Source: an uncultured Bacteroidales bacterium (GTDB lineage: Bacteria; Bacteroidota; Bacteroidia; Bacteroidales; Paludibacteraceae). From it: DNA of 19,783 nucleotides. Both the position numbers and the translations under genes were made by a program. The notes below the pieces were generated by a model. It did no database searches and was not told the origin of the DNA. It saw nothing but the letters and a program-made list of their open reading frames with translations. This document shows positions 8,160-14,949 of the stretch, one piece after another (position 1 is the first letter of the stretch; every line of letters starts with the position of its first letter). Location: the NCBI GenBank assembly GCA_937901225.1, contig CALCGX010000004.1, positions 1-19,783 of the forward strand, written 5' to 3'.

Positions 8160-9425
8160 ATGTACTTCGACGAATTAGCATTATCAGATCAGGTGTTGGA
8201 TGCATTGTGGGATATGCATTTTGATACTTGCACACCTGTGCAAGAGCAGACTATACCTGTGATATTGGATGGACATGATGTGATTTCCTGTGCACAGACG
8301 GGCACAGGTAAGACTGCTGCATATATCCTGCCCTTGCTCACCAACTTAGAATACGACAATCACGACCCAAATAAACTCAATGCCATTATTATGGCGCCTA
8401 CGCGCGAGTTAGCACAGCAGATTGACCAGCAGATGGAGGGTTTTGGATTCTATGTACCCTTCTCCTCTGTGGCTATCTACGGAGGCAATGATAGTGGGGC
8501 GTGGGGCACACAAGTGACTGGTTTGCAGAAGGGTGCAGATATCGTCATCGCTACGCCAGGGCGATTGCTCAGCCAAATGAATATCTATGATATTGACTTC
8601 TCGGGCGTGAAGTATTTTATCCTTGATGAGGCGGACCGCATGTTGGATATGGGCTTCTATGACGATATTATGACGATCGTTAATAAGTTGCCTAAAGAGC
8701 GTCAAACGATTATGTTTTCGGCGACTATGCCAACGAATATTCGCAAAATGGCGAAGGCTATTATGCACAACCCAGTAGAGGTACAGATAGCTATCTCACG
8801 TCCACCAGAAAGTATTCGACAGATGGCGGTGGATATTTACGAACCTCAGAAAGATGAATTCCTTAAGTTGCTGCTCAAAGATTGTAACCTTAAGAAAGTC
8901 ATCGTATTTGTTGGTAAGAAACAACGTGTGAAGGAACTCGCGCGTGCGTTGCGATCAATGCATATAGATGCGCGCGCAATGCACTCTGATTTGGAACAGA
9001 AAGAGCGGGACGAAGTAATGTTGGATTTCCGCAACGGCAAAGTGGATGTGCTGGTAGCTACAGATATCGTGTCACGCGGTATTGATGTGGATGATGTACC
9101 ATTGGTGATCAACTACGATGTGCCACGCGATGCAGAGGACTATGTACACCGCATTGGTCGCACAGCACGTGCGGAAAACAAAGGGGAGGCTATCACGTTG
9201 GTAAGTCCAGAAGATAAGCGATTCTTTAATAAAATTGAGCGATTCTTGCAGAAGGTTATAGATCGCGTTCCCTTGCCTGCCGAGCTTGGAGCTGCGCCAG
9301 ATAGTAGCGTATGTTCACTTGCTGCTGACGACCGTAAGCAGTCTTCCAAGCGCCGAAAAGGCGGCTGGCACGCTGGGCGTAATCGCAAGCCGAAGCATAA
9401 TCGCCAAGCATCTCATAAGCAATAG
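8160..9425 (+). CDS. rhlE: DEAD-box ATP-dependent RNA helicase, RhlE type
   Basis: DEAD-box helicases remodel RNA in ribosome assembly, decay and cold adaptation. The 421-aa protein shows the Q motif (TPVQEQTIP), AQTGTGKT (Lys51), PTRELAQQ, TPGRLL, DEAD (156-159), SAT, and the second-domain motifs VATDIVSRGIDV and HRIGRTAR. The core ends near PLPAELG (about residue 371). A basic tail (SSKRRKGGWHAGRNRKPKHNRQ) follows, as is usual for RNA contact in this subgroup. The start codon lies 1 bp after the uvrD stop. The last 170 bp, including the whole tail, overlap a minus-strand gene that ends at 9256. A perfect terminator follows 8 bp after the stop. Confidence 0.95.
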   Translation: MYFDELALSDQVLDALWDMHFDTCTPVQEQTIPVILDGHDVISCAQTGTGKTAAYILPLLTNLEYDNHDPNKLNAIIMAPTRELAQQIDQQMEGFGFYVPFSSVAIYGGNDSGAWGTQVTGLQKGADIVIATPGRLLSQMNIYDIDFSGVKYFILDEADRMLDMGFYDDIMTIVNKLPKERQTIMFSATMPTNIRKMAKAIMHNPVEVQIAISRPPESIRQMAVDIYEPQKDEFLKLLLKDCNLKKVIVFVGKKQRVKELARALRSMHIDARAMHSDLEQKERDEVMLDFRNGKVDVLVATDIVSRGIDVDDVPLVINYDVPRDAEDYVHRIGRTARAENKGEAITLVSPEDKRFFNKIERFLQKVIDRVPLPAELGAAPDSSVCSLAADDRKQSSKRRKGGWHAGRNRKPKHNRQASHKQ

Positions 9426-10323
9426 CGATATTGGCCGCAGCACATGCTGCGGCTTTTTTATCCTTGCTATCTACAATAGTAATCCACTGATTGATAGCAC
9501 TATTCCATCGTTGTAAGCGAAAGGCATCTAAGCCCGATTGTAGGTCGGGTAATTCGTAGATATAACGGCGGGTAGTTTGCCAAGAGGGGGCGAAACTGCT
9601 TCCCATGCGGTTGCCCAATTCGCGTGCGAGATAGAGCAATGCCTCTTGGCGAGAAGGTAAGTCGCTGAGACTTTGTGTGCGGTTGTAGTGGAGTTGGCTG
9701 TCCCAGAGGAGTGTATCTGCTTGTGTGAAAGTCACTTCGCGCGTTTGACCTGCATAGTGAATCGTCCAATGGGATTGGGCATACGCCTGCAAGTAGGCAT
9801 AGTAAGCACTCTCATCGGTAGGGAAACTCTCTACGATATCGTATAATACCAATTGGTTGAGTGTCAAAAGTGCATCTGCTTGATAATCCGTACACAAGCG
9901 CTCTGCTTGTGAGAAAGTGAGCGGGGTGCGGGTGTAGTAGTTGGTGGAGTGGTTTTGCGATATATCCATCAGTTCGACGGCATCAAACTCGCCTGTCGAT
10001 TCCATGCTTTGGGTCGTAGCAAAAAGGCAATAGAGTACGCTGCGAGAGAGATCAATTTCGACATTTCCCTTGTTTTCTCCATCTAGTATGGTCGAGTGTC
10101 CGAAGTCTTGTGGTTGGGTTAAAGCATTGTTGACCACCAATATACGCTGCTTGCCTTGTAACTGCTGACGCTCGGCAGGATAACGCTCATCCACAGAGAA
10201 ATACCACTGCTGTTGAGCGTTTACATATAGAGAGCAAAGAACCAAGAGCAAAGAGCAAAGACGTATTACTTTCGACTTTGGCAGACTAAAGTGTTTGATC
10301 TTTATTCTTTGTTCCTTATTCAT
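9256..10323 (-). CDS. Secreted TPR-containing protein (DUF6340-like)
   Basis: This 355-aa protein has no catalytic motif that I recognise. It begins with basic residues and a hydrophobic stretch ending SLYVNA before QQQ, a probable signal peptide, so it is likely periplasmic or outer-membrane associated. RILVVNNAL near residue 60 and the general layout resemble the Bacteroidota DUF6340 family. The C-terminal third holds TPR-like helices, the clearest being AANIAIAYEMLGDYASACDYAQRA. It starts 14 bp after the RsmF-like gene on the same strand and probably shares its transcript. Its final 170 bp lie antisense to the rhlE tail, and its KKAAACAAA codons are also the rhlE terminator. The signal-peptide codons contain repeated GAGCAAAGA units (seen on the plus strand). 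Confidence 0.85.
   Translation of the reverse strand: MNKEQRIKIKHFSLPKSKVIRLCSLLLVLCSLYVNAQQQWYFSVDERYPAERQQLQGKQRILVVNNALTQPQDFGHSTILDGENKGNVEIDLSRSVLYCLFATTQSMESTGEFDAVELMDISQNHSTNYYTRTPLTFSQAERLCTDYQADALLTLNQLVLYDIVESFPTDESAYYAYLQAYAQSHWTIHYAGQTREVTFTQADTLLWDSQLHYNRTQSLSDLPSRQEALLYLARELGNRMGSSFAPSWQTTRRYIYELPDLQSGLDAFRLQRWNSAINQWITIVDSKDKKAAACAAANIAIAYEMLGDYASACDYAQRASRLFGAWKTAYGRQQQVNIRYYLAQLQARQARERDL
9434..9459 (+). terminator. Terminator of rhlE, inside the opposing coding sequence
   Basis: A perfect 9-bp G+C-rich stem (GCCGCAGCA at 9434-9442, TGCTGCGGC at 9445-9453) is followed by TTTTTT. It lies 8 bp after the rhlE stop. On the minus strand the same bases encode Lys-Lys-Ala-Ala-Ala-Cys-Ala-Ala-Ala of the TPR protein. 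Confidence 0.9.
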
Positions 10324-10337
10324 TATTCAAAACCAGT

Positions 10338-11678
10338 TTATAGTTTGCGTATACGCCACTCTTTTGGATAGAGGTTGTTGCAATGGTTACCCACATTCTT
10401 CACGAAGCCAAGGGGTACATTCTCATAGGTGAGCAACAGCACACCCGCAGCCGCATTCGGCAATGAGAGTGCTTCACAACGGAGGTAACTGAGGGCTTGG
10501 TCAAGGGTGAGTTCTACCTTATTAAATGCTTTGGTATTCAAGTCCTTAAGCATTGCCATTGCATGTTGAGGTACGACAGTCTTACCGCGCAACTCGCCGA
10601 TGCCGAAGCCCGTGCTAATACAGATAAATTGCGAATTGAGGTACTCAATGAGTTGTTTGTATTTAGCAGGGTATGCTACCACAAAGCGGTCCTGTTGACG
10701 GATGGTCCATTGGTCAGGATGTAGAAGCCAACTCTGCATAATATCCTTAAACTCAACGGTTTCAGATACTGGGTTCTTTTGCTTTGGAATACGGAAAGCA
10801 CCTTTTGCTATACCTGATTTGCGGAAAGCGCAAAGGTAGAATCCCTCACCTTTGGTCTTGTGTGGATAGAAATGATAACCAGGTTTACCTTCGGTAATGC
10901 CCCACTGAGGATCATGTGCAATAGGTAATATTTCTGCGCCTAGTTCATCGGCAATCCACTGTGCGTTTTTCTCATTCTCTTCGCGGTTGAAGGTGCAAGT
11001 GGAATATATCAATATACCTCCAGGTTTGAGTGCATCCCACACATCATCCAATATATCGCACTGACGCTCAGCACATTCCTGCACATTCTTCATGCTCCAC
11101 TCGGCAATTGCGCCTTCGTCTTTACGGAACATACCTTCGCCTGAACATGGAGCATCTACGAGGATACAATCGAAGAGTTCGGGCAGTTTGTTGCCAAAAT
11201 CAGCCGCAGGATTGTGGGTAACTACGGTATTGCCGTTTCCCCATTTCTGGATATTCTCTGAGAGAACAAAGACGCGTTGGCGTACTACCTCGTTGCTGAC
11301 GAGTAGGCCCTCGTTGCCAAGAAACTGGCTGATAAGCGTGGACTTACCACCAGGTGCAGCACAGAGATCGAGCACGATGCTATCGGGCTTGAGGTACTGA
11401 TTAAGCACTTCGCCAACAAACATACTGCTGGCTTCTTGCACATAGTAGCAACCCGCATGGAAGAGCGGGTCAAGAGTGAATTGTGGACGACGGCTAAGAT
11501 AGTATCCATCTTCGTGCCAAGGCACCTCTTCGGTGTCGCAATCGAAGGTAAGATAGTCTAGTTTGTCGTTCAGACGAATAGATGTAACTTGTTCTGATTC
11601 AAGTGCTTGGCATAGTGCTTGCACCTCCTCGGGAGTCATCTGTTCGTGAAGATTTTCTATGAAGTCTAATGGTAACAT
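10338..11678 (-). CDS. RNA cytosine-C5 methyltransferase (NOL1/NOP2/Sun, RsmF-like)
   Basis: Enzymes of this family transfer a methyl group from S-adenosylmethionine to C5 of a cytosine in RNA, in E. coli RsmF to 16S rRNA. The 446-aa protein has the SAM-binding motif DLCAAPGGKST (near 104-114) and both family cysteines: Cys178 in VDAPCSGEGMFRKD and Cys228 in STCTFNREENE. The 50-residue spacing is as in the family. The C-terminal 150 residues fit the RNA-binding region of RsmF-type proteins, ending in LLLTYENVPLGFVKNVGN. The rRNA target is inferred from the family. It has a perfect phylum-type promoter about 60 bp upstream and the secreted TPR gene follows it by 14 bp. Confidence 0.93.
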   Translation of the reverse strand: MLPLDFIENLHEQMTPEEVQALCQALESEQVTSIRLNDKLDYLTFDCDTEEVPWHEDGYYLSRRPQFTLDPLFHAGCYYVQEASSMFVGEVLNQYLKPDSIVLDLCAAPGGKSTLISQFLGNEGLLVSNEVVRQRVFVLSENIQKWGNGNTVVTHNPAADFGNKLPELFDCILVDAPCSGEGMFRKDEGAIAEWSMKNVQECAERQCDILDDVWDALKPGGILIYSTCTFNREENEKNAQWIADELGAEILPIAHDPQWGITEGKPGYHFYPHKTKGEGFYLCAFRKSGIAKGAFRIPKQKNPVSETVEFKDIMQSWLLHPDQWTIRQQDRFVVAYPAKYKQLIEYLNSQFICISTGFGIGELRGKTVVPQHAMAMLKDLNTKAFNKVELTLDQALSYLRCEALSLPNAAAGVLLLTYENVPLGFVKNVGNHCNNLYPKEWRIRKL

Positions 11679-11738
11679 CGTATTTATAGGTTGTATTTTG
11701 TACTACATTATATTGTATATAAAAGTACAAAATGCGTG

Positions 11739-11770
11739 CAAAGATACAACAAAATTTGCGGATTTGCAAA
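11739..11770 (-). promoter_or_regulatory. Promoter of the RsmF-like gene
   Basis: Read on the minus strand, TTTG (11770-11767) is followed after exactly 20 nt by TATCTTTG (11746-11739), a full match to TTTG-N20-TAnnTTTG. The predicted leader is roughly 50 nt. The 395-bp gap 11679-12073 otherwise holds the hairpin element at 11914-12017 and the terminator at 12040-12067. Confidence 0.8.
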
Positions 11771-11913
11771 TTTTGTGTAGAAAAAGTTTTAGGAGTACTA
11801 AAAGTAAGGTATTTTCTTGCGGGCGGAAGTGCAAAGTGTACCAAAAAAGACAAACACTATTATGATTAATAAAGACAAGGGATATGTAAATTCAACAACA
11901 GCAACAACTTATT

Positions 11914-12017
11914 GCGCGGCAATCAACTCCCTGCCGCGCTCGTGGGAACTTAGCTCGGCGAACTACCGCCGAGCACTAGACAGGTGGCGGTGAGGCAAGA
12001 AATACTCGAATTTTGAG
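11914..12017 (+). repeat. Structured repeat, copy A
   Basis: Three hairpins lie in a row: an 8-bp stem (11914-11921 with 11932-11939), an 8-bp stem (GCTCGGCG 11953-11960 with CGCCGAGC 11967-11974) and a weak stem (12005-12017). The core GAGCACTAGAC-n-GGTGGCGG (11971-11990) and GCAAGAAATAC (11995-12005) recurs at 14093-14129 in the same orientation. Within copy A, ACCGCC (11965-11970) could instead pair with GGCGGT (11986-11991), giving two exclusive folds. Confidence 0.75.
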
Positions 12018-12039
12018 GGAAGGGAGAAAGAATATATAA

Positions 12040-12067
12040 AGAACGACACGCTTTTGCGTGCCGCTCT
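12040..12067 (-). terminator. Terminator of the 279-aa gene
   Basis: An imperfect 12-bp stem with two mismatches (12056-12067 with 12040-12051) closes a four-base loop, 6 bp after the stop of the minus-strand gene. On that strand a T-rich stretch follows. Confidence 0.6.
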
Positions 12068-12073
12068 AAACAT

Positions 12074-12913
12074 TTAGATGATAATATATTTGCGCAGAAT
12101 GTCACATGTTGTATTGTATTCTTCTAAATAAGTCTGTACTCTTTCTTTATCGGTCATGTGATTATTTCCCAAAAGTATGTCATGGAATCTTCTTGCTGCA
12201 TTGTTATATATATCTTCAATTGTTTTTCTACAATGTGGATTATCTTCTCCTCCTCTTAAAGCAATCATTCTAAGATATTCATGCATTACTCGTTCAAATT
12301 GTTTTTGATACAATCTGTCTAAAGGAATAAATGTCTTGTATATGAAGATGTTGGGATTCTCCTTACTTATTTTCCCTAGGCAAAGACCATCAAGATTGAG
12401 CATTCCAGAATTATGACATTCGGAATCTTCTTTGATTTGTTCGTTCTCACTTACAATTTTACTACCTAATTGAAGTGCACCTGCATTTCGAGATAGAAAC
12501 AAAGCTATTTTGTATTGTTCAGCTTGTTCATCTTTGATGAAGCGCTCATAATAGCGTTTGAAGAAATGCGCTTGAAAAACACTGATGACCAATTTATATT
12601 TTGATGTCATAATGTCTTTTTTTGGTGCCATTGTAATAATTTCTTTTCCCCTTTCTCCCTCGTATTCACAAAAGACTGTTACTTCAGGATTGTTCCACCA
12701 TGCATGCTTCTTTATTATTGTTAGATATGTATATTTGTTTTGGCTTCTGGGATGTGTATAGAAATCAAAATGTCGCCATGGATATATGCGAGATTTCTGT
12801 GCACTTTTGCAGACTTTTGTTTTTATAGCAATATCATAATACTCTTTAACATCACGAAAATCTTTTAGGATTTCGCGGTATATTTCTTCATATGACATTG
12901 TGGAAAGAAGCAT
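12074..12913 (-). CDS. Hypothetical protein, 279 aa
   Basis: I do not recognise this protein. It has no signal peptide and no transmembrane segment and looks soluble and cytosolic. It is rich in Tyr, Lys, Glu and Ile. The most striking stretch is VFQAHFFKRYYERF (about 111-124), with His, Arg and Arg on one helical face. WRHFDFYTHPRSQNKYTYL precedes it and a mostly helical C-terminal half follows. A nuclease-like role is only a guess from the His/Arg pattern. The start at 12913 (MLLSTMSYEE) or at 12898 (MSYEEIYREI) cannot be decided, as neither has a clear ribosome site. It lies 30 bp after the secreted 346-aa gene and probably shares its transcript. Both are visibly A+T-richer than their neighbours and lie between the two copies of a structured repeat. 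Confidence 0.75.
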   Translation of the reverse strand: MLLSTMSYEEIYREILKDFRDVKEYYDIAIKTKVCKSAQKSRIYPWRHFDFYTHPRSQNKYTYLTIIKKHAWWNNPEVTVFCEYEGERGKEIITMAPKKDIMTSKYKLVISVFQAHFFKRYYERFIKDEQAEQYKIALFLSRNAGALQLGSKIVSENEQIKEDSECHNSGMLNLDGLCLGKISKENPNIFIYKTFIPLDRLYQKQFERVMHEYLRMIALRGGEDNPHCRKTIEDIYNNAARRFHDILLGNNHMTDKERVQTYLEEYNTTCDILRKYIII

Positions 12914-12930
12914 TGTAGTGTAATAGGTTA

Positions 12931-12947
12931 CTAATATCGTATATTAG
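12931..12947 (-). promoter_or_regulatory. Hairpin over the stop codon of the 346-aa gene
   Basis: A perfect 7-bp inverted repeat (CTAATAT, CGT, ATATTAG) covers the stop codon of the upstream gene and lies 18 bp before the start of the 279-aa gene. It is A+T-rich and weak, and its role is unknown. Confidence 0.4.
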
Positions 12948-13984
12948 ATTTCATTGGTATTATCGTATTCTTCCTTGTGTGTATAATATGATACTACTAT
13001 TTGATATTTTACTTTAAAAGTTTCTGAATCTGTATCTTTTCTGAATATTATGAATATCGGAGGCCAATCATAATCGGACGAGTACATACCACAGGAATAC
13101 ATTTTATCGTCTTTTTCATTTTTGTGCATTGTAAGATTAGTATATCTATCCCCATATTGTTTTAGAAGTGCATTGAATTGCAATTCAGCATCTCGTCTTT
13201 CCCAAGAATCATATTCTTTGAATGCTAGGGCTTTTATAAATCCCTTACTATTATGAAAAGTAAAATATGCATATTTGTATGTAACACCTCCTATTGTTGT
13301 TTGGTAAGCTATCAATTGGTTACCAGAGGTTGATGTCATTACTTCTGAAGATTTGCTTTTTAAAATAGATCGTGCTTTATTCATGTCATCTCCAAAATTT
13401 ACTCCACCGAAACCTTTTACTTCGTTTATAGAATCATAACTTGCAGATAATAACTTTAAACTTTTTGTTGCTGCATCCATTGCAACTGCATATGCTGGCT
13501 CTACTGCAAATACACATTTTGTATATGCATCTGTCGTAAATAATAACACTATTAATCCGTCACCTCTGCGAGACCATGTTTCTACATCTTCTTCAAAACC
13601 ACTACGATGAATAGTAGCAAAAAAAGTACTATCAGCAATTTCTAATTGACTATATTTATCACTAAGGTTCTTTCTTAATAATTTACTAGACTCGTAATTT
13701 TTATAGCCAAAATCATTACTGAAACTAAAATAATTTAGTGTGTCATTTGTAAATTCAAGTGTAATATTTTTAAATTCTAATCCAGCATATAGAAATTTAC
13801 CTTCATAATACAATGTTCGTATTGAATCTTGCCCAACGAGTTGAAATTTTTGACGTTGCATAATCTTCTCTACTTTAGGACGAGTAGATTTACCTAATGT
13901 AAATCCAAGAAATTGGTTCTGAATCGTTTCAGCAGATGCATGAATAGAAATAAATGCTAAAAATATAAAAGTTATTTTCTTCAT
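12944..13984 (-). CDS. Secreted hypothetical protein with two similar modules, 346 aa
   Basis: I do not recognise the family. The frame can be opened to 14122, but ATG 13984 gives a clear signal peptide (MKKITFIFLAFISIHASA, cleavage before ETIQ), has a promoter just upstream and is the likely start. The mature protein seems to hold two related beta-rich modules. The first starts FLGFTLGKSTRPKVEKIM and the second FGGVNFGDDMNKARSIL. Each then runs through a Tyr-Gly-rich strand pair, an F(T/H)N-type strand turn, and a helix ending in a YSQ or YGDRY segment. It is probably periplasmic or exported; no catalytic motif or lipobox is seen. It is first in a two-gene unit with the 279-aa protein and has the same A+T-rich composition. 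Confidence 0.8.
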   Translation of the reverse strand: MKKITFIFLAFISIHASAETIQNQFLGFTLGKSTRPKVEKIMQRQKFQLVGQDSIRTLYYEGKFLYAGLEFKNITLEFTNDTLNYFSFSNDFGYKNYESSKLLRKNLSDKYSQLEIADSTFFATIHRSGFEEDVETWSRRGDGLIVLLFTTDAYTKCVFAVEPAYAVAMDAATKSLKLLSASYDSINEVKGFGGVNFGDDMNKARSILKSKSSEVMTSTSGNQLIAYQTTIGGVTYKYAYFTFHNSKGFIKALAFKEYDSWERRDAELQFNALLKQYGDRYTNLTMHKNEKDDKMYSCGMYSSDYDWPPIFIIFRKDTDSETFKVKYQIVVSYYTHKEEYDNTNEI

Positions 13985-14016
13985 ATTATTTAGTTTTAAT
14001 AAACTGATTTTTGATG

Positions 14017-14048
14017 CAAAGGTACTACTTTTTGAGTAAATATGCAAG
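14017..14048 (-). promoter_or_regulatory. Promoter of the secreted 346-aa gene
   Basis: Read on the minus strand, CTTG (14048-14045) is followed after 20 nt by TACCTTTG (14024-14017). The -7 element is a full match and the -33 element has one difference. The predicted leader is about 25 nt and supports the ATG at 13984. Confidence 0.7.
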
Positions 14049-14075
14049 AAGAAGAGGTATTTTTGTATTTTTTTA

Positions 14076-14145
14076 CTCGCGGGGAAAGCAGCGAGCACTA
14101 GACTGGTGGCGGGATAATGCAAGAAATACCCAAATGATATTTGGG
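14076..14145 (+). repeat. Structured repeat, copy B
   Basis: This is the second copy of the element at 11914-12017. A hairpin (CTCGC 14076-14080 with GCGAG 14091-14095) leads into the core GAGCACTAGAC-n-GGTGGCGG (14093-14112; 19 of 20 bases identical to copy A). GCAAGAAATAC follows (14119-14129, identical), then a perfect 7-bp hairpin (CCCAAAT 14129-14135 with ATTTGGG 14139-14145). It lies just upstream of the promoter of the 346-aa gene. Confidence 0.75.
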
Positions 14146-14208
14146 AAAATGAACAAACACTTTCAAAGAAAAGTGGACGTGGCTAGTTATTGAGCCTTTA
14201 GTAGCTGG

Positions 14209-14712
14209 TTATTGAGTTCGTAGTTGGTGGTAGAGCATGGCGCGGATGAAGGCTGGGAATTGGGCGTATTGTTTGCCTTTGCCAGTCTTTGGATCAATGG
14301 GCGCTTGGGCGTCTGGGTGTTTGCCACGAGTATTAGGCAATTGAGCCTCATAGCGACGGCGGAAATCCTCGAGCAATGTGCGGGATTCGTCTAAAGTATA
14401 ATAGTCGGGGATTTGACTAATACGGCGTTCGAAGAGTTGTTGCTCGGTTGGTCCGTCAGGTTGGGCAGCTTGCAGGATTTGTGCTGCACGGCGACAAGAT
14501 TCTTGCCAAGCGGTTTGATTGGCGAGTTCGGCTCCTTGGGCAGGGGTTTTCTTCCAATCACGAGGGTTTTGGATAGCATAGGATTCCTGCTTACCTTCGT
14601 GAATGATACGACCGTTGATACGGTATTTCTTTTGACGATTGACAATGTTGCTACGCTTGCTGAGAGCGCCGTGGATCTCGGCAATAGGATGGTTAAGGAT
14701 AATTTGTGCCAT
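14209..14712 (-). CDS. Hypothetical protein, 167 aa
   Basis: No function is recognised. The start at 14712 (MAQIILNHPIAEIHGALSK) resembles that of short uncharacterised Bacteroidales proteins beginning MAQII. The open frame continues to 14820, but only through a tandem repeat, so the longer form is rejected. The protein is soluble, basic and polar. A short beta-like N-terminus (KYRINGRIIHEGKQESYAI) is followed by NPRDWKKTPAQGAELANQ, helices rich in Ala and Gln, and a Pro/Gly-rich loop (NTRGKHPDAQAPIDPKTG) before the final helix. No signal peptide or membrane segment is seen. The early part loosely recalls phage-type or mobile-element structural proteins, but there are no phage genes around it. 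It appears to be transcribed alone. Confidence 0.75.
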   Translation of the reverse strand: MAQIILNHPIAEIHGALSKRSNIVNRQKKYRINGRIIHEGKQESYAIQNPRDWKKTPAQGAELANQTAWQESCRRAAQILQAAQPDGPTEQQLFERRISQIPDYYTLDESRTLLEDFRRRYEAQLPNTRGKHPDAQAPIDPKTGKGKQYAQFPAFIRAMLYHQLRTQ

Positions 14713-14741
14713 GGTTTTTAAAGGGTTAAAAGTTCTAATCG

Positions 14742-14754
14742 CAGCAAGCTGCTG
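14742..14754 (-). repeat. Small hairpin flanked by TTCTAA repeats
   Basis: CAGCA-AGC-TGCTG forms a short stem about 30 bp upstream of the 167-aa gene start. TTCTAA occurs three times around it (near 14732, 14755 and 14763 on the plus strand). It lies where the leader of the minus-strand gene would be. Confidence 0.4.
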
Positions 14755-14791
14755 TTCTAATGTTCTAAATGATCTTATAGTGAAAGTTGCT

Positions 14792-14846
14792 GAATAACCT
14801 AAGAATAACCTATAAATCACCTATGAATAACCTAAGAATAACCTAA
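14792..14846 (+). repeat. Five-unit 11-bp tandem repeat
   Basis: Five contiguous 11-bp units with no indels: GAATAACCTAA, GAATAACCTAT, AAATCACCTAT, GAATAACCTAA, GAATAACCTAA. The period is close to one helical turn. It lies upstream of the minus-strand 167-aa gene and downstream of the acetyltransferase terminator. Confidence 0.9.
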
Positions 14847-14866
14847 GATTTATAAGGGAAAAGGTT

Positions 14867-14916
14867 AAAAAAATATACTATTTAGTGGACGCATCTTTGA
14901 TGCTACAGTTTAGTAT
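14867..14916 (-). terminator. Terminator of the CatA-like gene
   Basis: On the minus strand a two-part stem (ATACTA with TAGTAT outside, GCATC-AAA-GATGC inside) is followed by a run of seven Ts. It begins about 35 bp after the stop at 14950. Confidence 0.65.
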
Positions 14917-14949
14917 TTAGAGTGAAAATAATTTTATAAATTATATGTA

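Noticed and set aside
13985..14122. Longer form of the secreted 346-aa protein
   Set aside because: The extension runs back over the promoter and part of repeat copy B. The inner ATG gives a clean signal peptide.
14011..14193. Plus-strand 60-aa open frame across repeat copy B
   Set aside because: Copy A has a stop and a frame change in the matching stretch, so the repeat is not conserved as protein.
14713..14820. N-terminal extension of the 167-aa hypothetical
   Set aside because: Part of it is the 11-bp tandem repeat read as protein. MAQIILNHP is the likely start.
14792..14846. CRISPR array
   Set aside because: The units are only 11 bp and contiguous, with no spacers and no cas genes in the window.
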